Part shown: in pieces, positions 58,760-64,000 of the stretch
Layout of the letters: each line of letters begins with the position of its first letter
Numbering within the stretch: position 1 is the first letter of the stretch
Source: Siphonodentalium dalli
Lineage: Eukaryota; Mollusca; Scaphopoda; Gadilida; Siphonodentaliidae
Direction of reading: 5' to 3'
Length of the DNA stretch: 64,000 nucleotides
Assembly (NCBI GenBank): GCA_032622095.1
Contig: CP136069.1
Location: forward strand, 89,971,134 to 90,035,133
Made by a program: the position numbers and the translations under genes
The notes under the pieces: generated by a model
The model's input: the letters and a program-made list of their open reading frames with translations, nothing else
What the model was told of the DNA's origin: nothing
Databases searched by the model: none

Positions 58760-59596
58760 TACTTTGCCTCAGTTGGGCGAAAATTTCATATTGAAGTACA
58801 GTACAATGTTTATAGTTGGTCTCAAATGAAAGATTATGCATCGCAGATCACAAAAACTTTTTACAGAACAAAAAAAAATTCAACCTACCGCTATACTTTA
58901 AGTAATTGACCACCTCTAATGGGTTGTCACCCCATTATTATACCGTGGTATTCCCCATCACCGCAGTAAGGATACCGCTTATTACTGGGGTTGCGGCGGT
59001 TACACCACAATGCATGTGGTCACATTTCGCGATACTAGATATTGGGGTGATTTTTTTTCGGACAATATACTAAGCAGGCCTACCTTATATATCGCTCTAC
59101 ATACTGGTACGCATATTTCTGTGCACCCAAGTCAAACCCTGTTCCATGTGTGAGGTAGATAATACATTGTTCCATAGTATTCATAGTATAGGATACAAGA
59201 ATGCTTGATAGAAATTTTGTATATAGGGAGTTAAATGAGCGGGGCATCGGGCCTTGGAAGTGTAGACATCAATTCAGTTACCACGTGTCATCGGTCGGAA
59301 TTCTGCGTACAACGATAGACTTTTCCCAGATAATCTATTTTCACTTTCAGTTTCTGTTTCGATATGGAATTCGGGAGATCAAATTGGGTTTCTTATTACT
59401 AGTATACTCTTTTCTTTAAAATTTGAAGTTAAAAACATATATATGCCAAATTTGTCATGATTTTTTTTTCAGCTGTGAAATTTGGAGGCAATAACACTTA
59501 ATACAGGAGCAGATATTCATATTAGCAAAAAAAAAATAAGCCTGAATCTGAACTCTTTACTTATACATGTAAGTTTAACTGATTGACCACAGCAAG
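58760..59596. other. 5' flank of the TDRD5 exon
   Basis: AT-rich; a polypyrimidine tract with CAG near 59462-59473 and ACCACAG at 59587-59593 are the possible splice acceptors if an upstream exon exists. A run of A lies near 59528-59538. No upstream coding exon recognised. Confidence 0.35.
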
Positions 59597-60662
59597 ATGA
59601 GCGACAATGCGAAGCTGCGTGATGAACTCAAGAAGAACATACGAGCTCTCCTGCTGTCATCCCCAGTGGGGCTCACAGTGGGAGAATTACTCAGAGATTA
59701 TAAGGAATTCAATTTCAAAGACATTCCACACAGAAGTCTAGGTTACAACACATTAGAGGACATGGTAAAATCTATGCCTGATGCGGTGAGTGTCACATGG
59801 ACAAATGGAAAGATGGTTCTGAAAGCCATAGCAGATAGCAGCACCAAGCACATTGAAAATTTAGTATCAAAACAAAAAATTCCCAAAACTAAGAAATGGG
59901 CTGCACTGAGGCGAGGTCCTCCCAGTCGATCTTCTCGACCACAGTCCAGCTACAGAGGACCTTCTAGGTCCAACTATCCTCCGTCCAACTATCCTCCGAG
60001 ATCAGAAGTTTCCCATCGGCCACCAAGAGAAAAGTTTGTGTCTGTTAATGTTCGTAATCACATCAAATATTTGTCACAGACCTACCGTAATGGAATTTTT
60101 ATGGCATCATTGGAACAGTTGTATTTCCAACACTATGGTTATCGGTTAGACTATCGTGGATGTGGTTTTTCAGACTTAAATGACTTTTTACATTATTTAA
60201 GTGATCTTGTAAAGATTCAGAGCTCACCAGGTGGACAAGTTCTAATGAGTGTTCAAAGTTCAACAGAAATTAATCACAATCGACCCAGCGGTGGTGGACA
60301 ATCAAGGCCCAAAGACCAAAACCAAAATGGATCTCAAGGAGCTCCGAGCTCTACCACACATTCCAGTATCAAAGATCAGAACCGAAGTGCTAACAACTCA
60401 CATCGTATATCTGATTCTCAAAAGAATCATATAAAAAGTTTGTTGGATTTGAATTTCAAAAAATCTGAACCTGCTCAAAGAGAAAGGAAGGAATACAAGA
60501 AAATAACAGACACATCTAAATCAGTATCGCAACCATCCTGGCCAGAGTCCAGGAGAAAAGATTCATACAGTGGTCATTCCGAGAGTTCCTGGGATGAAAT
60601 AGAGAAATATAAAGTTCCTCCACCAGCAGATGTTTCACCACCGATCTCTCCAGAGTATATAG
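59597..60662 (+). CDS. TDRD5: TDRD5-like LOTUS-domain protein, first coding exon (gene continues beyond window)
   Basis: TDRD5 is a germ-granule protein needed for piRNA biogenesis and transposon silencing. ATG at 59597 opens 355 codons plus one base, ending at the donor ATAG|GTAAGG (60662/60663). Residues 1-80 are an OST-HTH/LOTUS domain (ELKKNIRALLLSSPVGLTV..., SLGYNTLEDMVKSMPDAV). It is followed by LKAIADSSTKHIENLVSKQK, which closely follows the same segment of vertebrate TDRD5 and favours it over TDRD7. A basic Pro/Arg/Ser linker (about 104-145) precedes a second LOTUS domain (about 146-218). The rest (220-355) is polar, low complexity and probably disordered. The third LOTUS and the Tudor domain are not in this exon and I could not find them before 64000. 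The acceptor may be ACCACAG just before the ATG, or TTTTTTCAG near 59471. Confidence 0.82.
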
Positions 60663-60734
60663 GTAAGGATTCCATTTTTAGCTCAACTTGACATGGGTTG
60701 ACATCCCTCCTTCAACAATTTTCTTTATCACACC

Positions 60735-61015
60735 CTACAGGCCACATCTCTCATCCGCCCGTCACCAAACTTCATATTGATCTTCAGGGTGACATCTAGA
60801 TGGGAGCCATTGATTTTTTTGCAAAATTCATTAAAAAAACATGGCCTCCAGCAGCCATCTTGGATTTCTAATTTGAATCCATTGGCACACCCTGAAGCCC
60901 GGATTTACTGGAAAAATATTTTGAATATTTTCAGGCCCTTTAGGATCACCTACAGATGGGAGCTATCAAATTTGAATGATTTTCGATGAAAAACATGGCC
61001 ACTGGCAGCCATCTT
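60735..61015 (+). repeat. CACACCCTA-type dispersed repeat, third locus
   Basis: Two units with CACACCCTACAGGCCACATC, GGGTGACATCTAGATGGGAG and CATGGCCACTGGCAGCCATC, immediately inside the intron after the TDRD5 exon. Confidence 0.7.
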
Positions 61016-61309
61016 GGTTTCTCCGCTCTTATATTATATCTCAATCATGGGTTATTGGATCTCAATGAAATTTGGTATGCAGGTTTGGCATCATGAGGGC
61101 TTTCAAAAGAGGGTTCACTGACGTTGTTCACATTTTCTGTTCAAGAGATATCCTTCTTTCTTTATCAAGAAATGTTGGATTTCCGTCCATCCTTTGTAGG
61201 AATTGTCAAGTAATTTGTTTGTTATCACATTTTTTTTAAAACAATTTGGCCCATATTTCAATTTTCACCATGAGGGTATGCCAGCAACCATGTGCAACCT
61301 CTTGTTATT

Positions 61310-61880
61310 ATACCCCCCCCCCCCAACGAAGTTAAGGGGGGGGTATACTGGAATCAGCTTGTCCGTCCGCCGTCCGTCCGTGACACAAATTTGTCCGGAG
61401 TTTTTCTCAGTCGTTTTTTTATCAATTTCCGTGAAACTTGGCACAGACATCAACCACCTTGGGAACCTGTGCACCTGCGATTATGGCATCTGTCCGACAT
61501 TTTTTTTTGGTGGAGTTATCTCCCCTCTTTCGACTTAGGATTTTCTTTTGCAACATTCATAATTTTGTCCGAGCTTTTATTCCTACATATTTCGGTCAAT
61601 GTTTTTAATCTTGGCACTGATATTTAGCACCATGGGAACCTGTGCACCTGCGATTATGATGTCTGTCCGACTTTTTTGTGTGCAGTTATTCCCCTTTTTT
61701 TGCAACATGCATAATTTTGTCCGAGCTTTTATTCCTAAATTTTTCGGTCAATAGGTTTAAGATTAGGGTTAGGGTTGTGCACCTGCAATGGGAACTGTTA
61801 TTTTATTATTTTAACTAAATGTTTACTGACATGTGAAACATCTTAGTATTTTAAAAACACGGGGGTCCCATTGGGACAGT
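61310..61880 (+). repeat. CCGTCCGTCCG-type dispersed repeat with C/G-tract hairpin
   Basis: Starts with ATACCCCCCC...AACGAAGTTAAGGGGGGGG, a small hairpin. Two units follow with TTGTCCGAGCTTTTATTCCT, TTTCGGTCAAT, GGCACTGA/AGACAT, GGGAACCTGTGCACCTGCGA and CTGTCCGAC. In the TDRD5 intron. Confidence 0.65.
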
Positions 61881-61904
61881 CACACCTCTAGTTACTTCTA
61901 TACT

Positions 61905-62105
61905 GAATGGACGATTCTCCAAATCAATTATAAAAGTATACATTGGAACGTTCTTATTCATCTGGAGGGGTGTTCAGGTAATAAAAGCAGACATAAAATA
62001 TTATAAGAGTAAATATTCATTGGTAGGAAATGTTGAACTTATTATCTGAACATTTCCTAAGGAACTACTCGTCATTGAGTATTTAGTATAGAATGGGTTA
62101 ATTAA
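61905..62105. mobile_element. MITE with CCCTTTCTATACTA ends, inverted copy
   Basis: Contains ATCTGGAGGGGTGTTCAG, TTCATTGGTAGGAAATGTTG and TCCTAAGGAACTACTCGTC, the reverse complement of the element at 24060-24305, ending TTTAGTATAGAATGGGTTAA. Confidence 0.6.
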
Positions 62106-62700
62106 GCTAATATTTTCAGCAGGCTGTTTGATGAACATATTATCTGATCAGTGGTTTAGAATTATATGCAATATGTCACAATAGAAAAAACTTCAGTCGG
62201 AGATATGTTTTTCTGAGAACAGTACAAGTCATTTACATGTAGTTGTCTAACTGTAGGTATTTTTCCACTAACTTCACTGCTAACTTTAGGTATTTTTCCG
62301 CTAACTGTAGGTATTTTTCCACTAACTTTAGGTATTTTTCTACCAGTTTTGGGAAAGCGTCTTCCATTGTGAAAATTTACAAGCATTTTAATTGTGAAAC
62401 TCAGTGTAATCAAACAGTTTGATGTATTTCTTACATTGTTTATTCCTATTTTATGCAAATGGAGCAAGAGGATTTGAAAATATTTTTAAAAAGAAGGGGA
62501 AGTCCTGTCTTTTGTTAAAGAAACAAGCTGACTTTCTGTGATTGGGAACTTCAGGGTCCGAAATTGGAAAAACCTGACTATTTCCGGGAAAAGGGTGCAC
62601 TTTCAGCCCCTGTTGTTGCCTAAAAAGAAACTGTGCTCCTAGAAAAATTGAGAATTGCATACCTGCAGGTCTTTAGTTGATTTTTGTCCCCCGAAAAAAA
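62105..62700. other. TDRD5 intron, simple TAGGTATTTTTCC repeats
   Basis: Five short tandem words of TTAGGTATTTTTCCRCTAAC near 62253-62345. Nothing else recognised. Confidence 0.55.
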
Positions 62701-62739
62701 AATCAGGGAACTATTAAAATTGCCGGTGTCCGTCCGTGT

Positions 62740-64000
62740 GTCTGTGCGTCCGAAATGGTTTCCGGATGATACCTTTAGTTTCGGTTATTAGATCAAAAGC
62801 AAATTTCATAGGTGAGTTTATCAGACCAAAATAAAGGTCAAGTTCGAATATGGGTTTGCTCTGCCCATTTTTGCGAGAGTTATGGCCCTTTTTATACGCC
62901 CTTTTGAAAAAAAGGCAGTATTATAGTATTGGTCTGTCCGTTCGTCCGTCCGTCCGTTAACCTGTTGTCCGGATGATAACTTTAGTTAGAGTGAACCAAA
63001 ATTAGTAAAATTTGGTATGTGGGTTTATTAGCCGAAAAGTAAGTTCAAGTTCGAATTTGGGTTCCGCCCGCCAATTTTCACCGGAGTTATGCCCCTTATT
63101 TAACGTTTTTTGACTTAGAAAATCCTTGAAATTTGTTGTCCGGATGATAACTTTAGTATAGTTTATCGGAATTAATCCAAATTTGGTATATTACTTTCTC
63201 CCACCAAAACACAGGTCAAGTTCGAACTTGGATTCTTTCCGACCATTTTTGGCAGAGTTATGCCCCTTTTTCGACTCAGAAAATTCAGTTTTTCTTATGT
63301 TTTTTGGTTTCCGGATGATAACTCGATTTTGGAATGTTTATACGCAAAACCCGTTTTTTTGTGGATTACATATATCAAAATACAGCTCAAGTCCGAATTT
63401 CGTTTTAATCCGATAATTTTTGCGAGAGTTATGGCCCCTTTTTTGACGTAAATCCCTGAAATTTGTTGTCCGGATGATAACTTTAGTTAGAGTGAACCGA
63501 TTTCAATCAAATTTGGTATGTGGGTTTATTATGAGAAACGACAGCTCAAGTTCGAATTTGGGTTCCGTCCGCCAATTTTCACCGGAGTTATGCCCCTTAT
63601 TTGACGTAATTTGACTTAGAAAATCCCTGAAATTTGTTGTCCGGATGATAACTTTACTAGAGCTTATCGGATTCAATGATAATTTGGTATATTACTTTCT
63701 CCCACCAAAACACAGGTCAAGTTCAAATTTGAGTTCCGTCCGCCAATTTTTACCAGAGTTATGCCCCTTTTTTTACCAGTTTCCGCCGACCCAAGAGAGG
63801 GCGTATATTGCACGCCCAGCGTAGCTCTTGTTTGACTTAGAAAACCCCTGAAAGTTGGTTTCCGGATGATAACTTTAGTAGAGTTAATCGGATTCAAACC
63901 AAATTTGGTATATTACTTTCTCCCAACGAAACACAGGTCAAGTTTGAACTTGGGTTCTGCCCGACCATTTTTGGCAGAGTTATGCTCCTTTTTTTACTTA
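62740..64000 (+). repeat. ~171-bp tandem array (TCCGGATGATAAC repeat)
   Basis: TCCGGATGAT recurs at 62761, 62968, 63139, 63311, 63469, 63640 and 63861, i.e. spacings of 207, 171, 172, 158, 171 and 221. Each unit continues AATTTGGTATRT, CAGGTCAAGTTCGAA, GGGTTCYGYCCG.CC, GAGTTATGCCCCTT and GACTTAGAAAA. The long last spacing contains about 50 inserted bases (ACCCAAGAGAGGGCG..., near 63790-63835). Continues past the window. Confidence 0.92.

Noticed and set aside
62740-64000. Periodic open frames across the 171-bp array
   Set aside because: 171 is a multiple of three, so frames persist through units by arithmetic. Unit lengths of 158 and 172 break the frame, and both strands show similar openness.
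1-64000. CRISPR arrays, operons, ribosome-binding sites, phage or plasmid features
   Set aside because: The sequence is animal nuclear DNA with GT-AG introns; the repeats are transposon-derived, not regularly spaced arrays with unique spacers.
1-64000. tRNA or rRNA genes
   Set aside because: Scanning by eye for B-box-like GGTTCGANTCC with a plausible A-box and for conserved 5S/5.8S blocks gave no convincing hit; a covariance-model search would be decisive.

Overview
This is AT-rich animal nuclear DNA: spliced genes separated by, and filled with, transposable elements. Three conserved metazoan genes can be recognised. SLC39A7 (ZIP7, an ER/Golgi zinc exporter) is on the + strand at 4228-15219 in three coding exons. 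TTC19 (a mitochondrial respiratory complex III assembly/maintenance factor) is on the - strand at 39670-48596 in two coding exons. The first recognisable coding exon of TDRD5 (a LOTUS/Tudor germline piRNA-pathway protein) is on the + strand at 59597-60662, and the gene runs past the window. The many foldback elements and the ~171-bp 'CCGGATGATAAC' tandem repeats suggest a marine lophotrochozoan, most likely a mollusc. That is inference, not proof.

Layout. 1-4200: a 1.26-kb foldback, then a 1.6-kb CpG-rich foldback with an 8-bp target duplication inserted in one copy of a ~215-bp tandem repeat. 4228-15219: SLC39A7. Its 8.6-kb intron 1 holds a decayed copy of an uncharacterised multicopy gene family (about 8740-11830), small hairpins and a 211-bp TA-flanked MITE. 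15220-20220: MITEs, including a hAT-type element with an 8-bp target duplication, and a 1.14-kb foldback. 20221-34778: a tandem segmental duplication. Copy A (20221-28829) carries a 2.75-kb non-LTR retrotransposon with an intact 771-residue reverse transcriptase ORF; copy B (28830-34778) keeps the empty site. 34779-39470: dispersed repeats. 39670-48596: TTC19. Its 7.8-kb intron contains a 703-bp foldback that three further elements have expanded to 3.84 kb, each with its own target-site duplication. 48597-59596: more hAT/foldback elements and GCGCTTAAGCGC-word repeats, then a mostly featureless stretch. 59597-64000: TDRD5 exon, then bivalve-type tandem repeats to the window end.

The three genes do not form an operon or pathway. 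They are ordinary neighbours whose introns and spacers have been colonised. The strongest unusual content is the transposon archaeology: nested insertions with readable target duplications, a full/empty retrotransposon site across a tandem duplication, and several hAT/foldback families. In these families the subterminal DNA is built from a family-specific palindromic word. No bacterial-type features, CRISPR arrays, rRNA or tRNA genes were seen.
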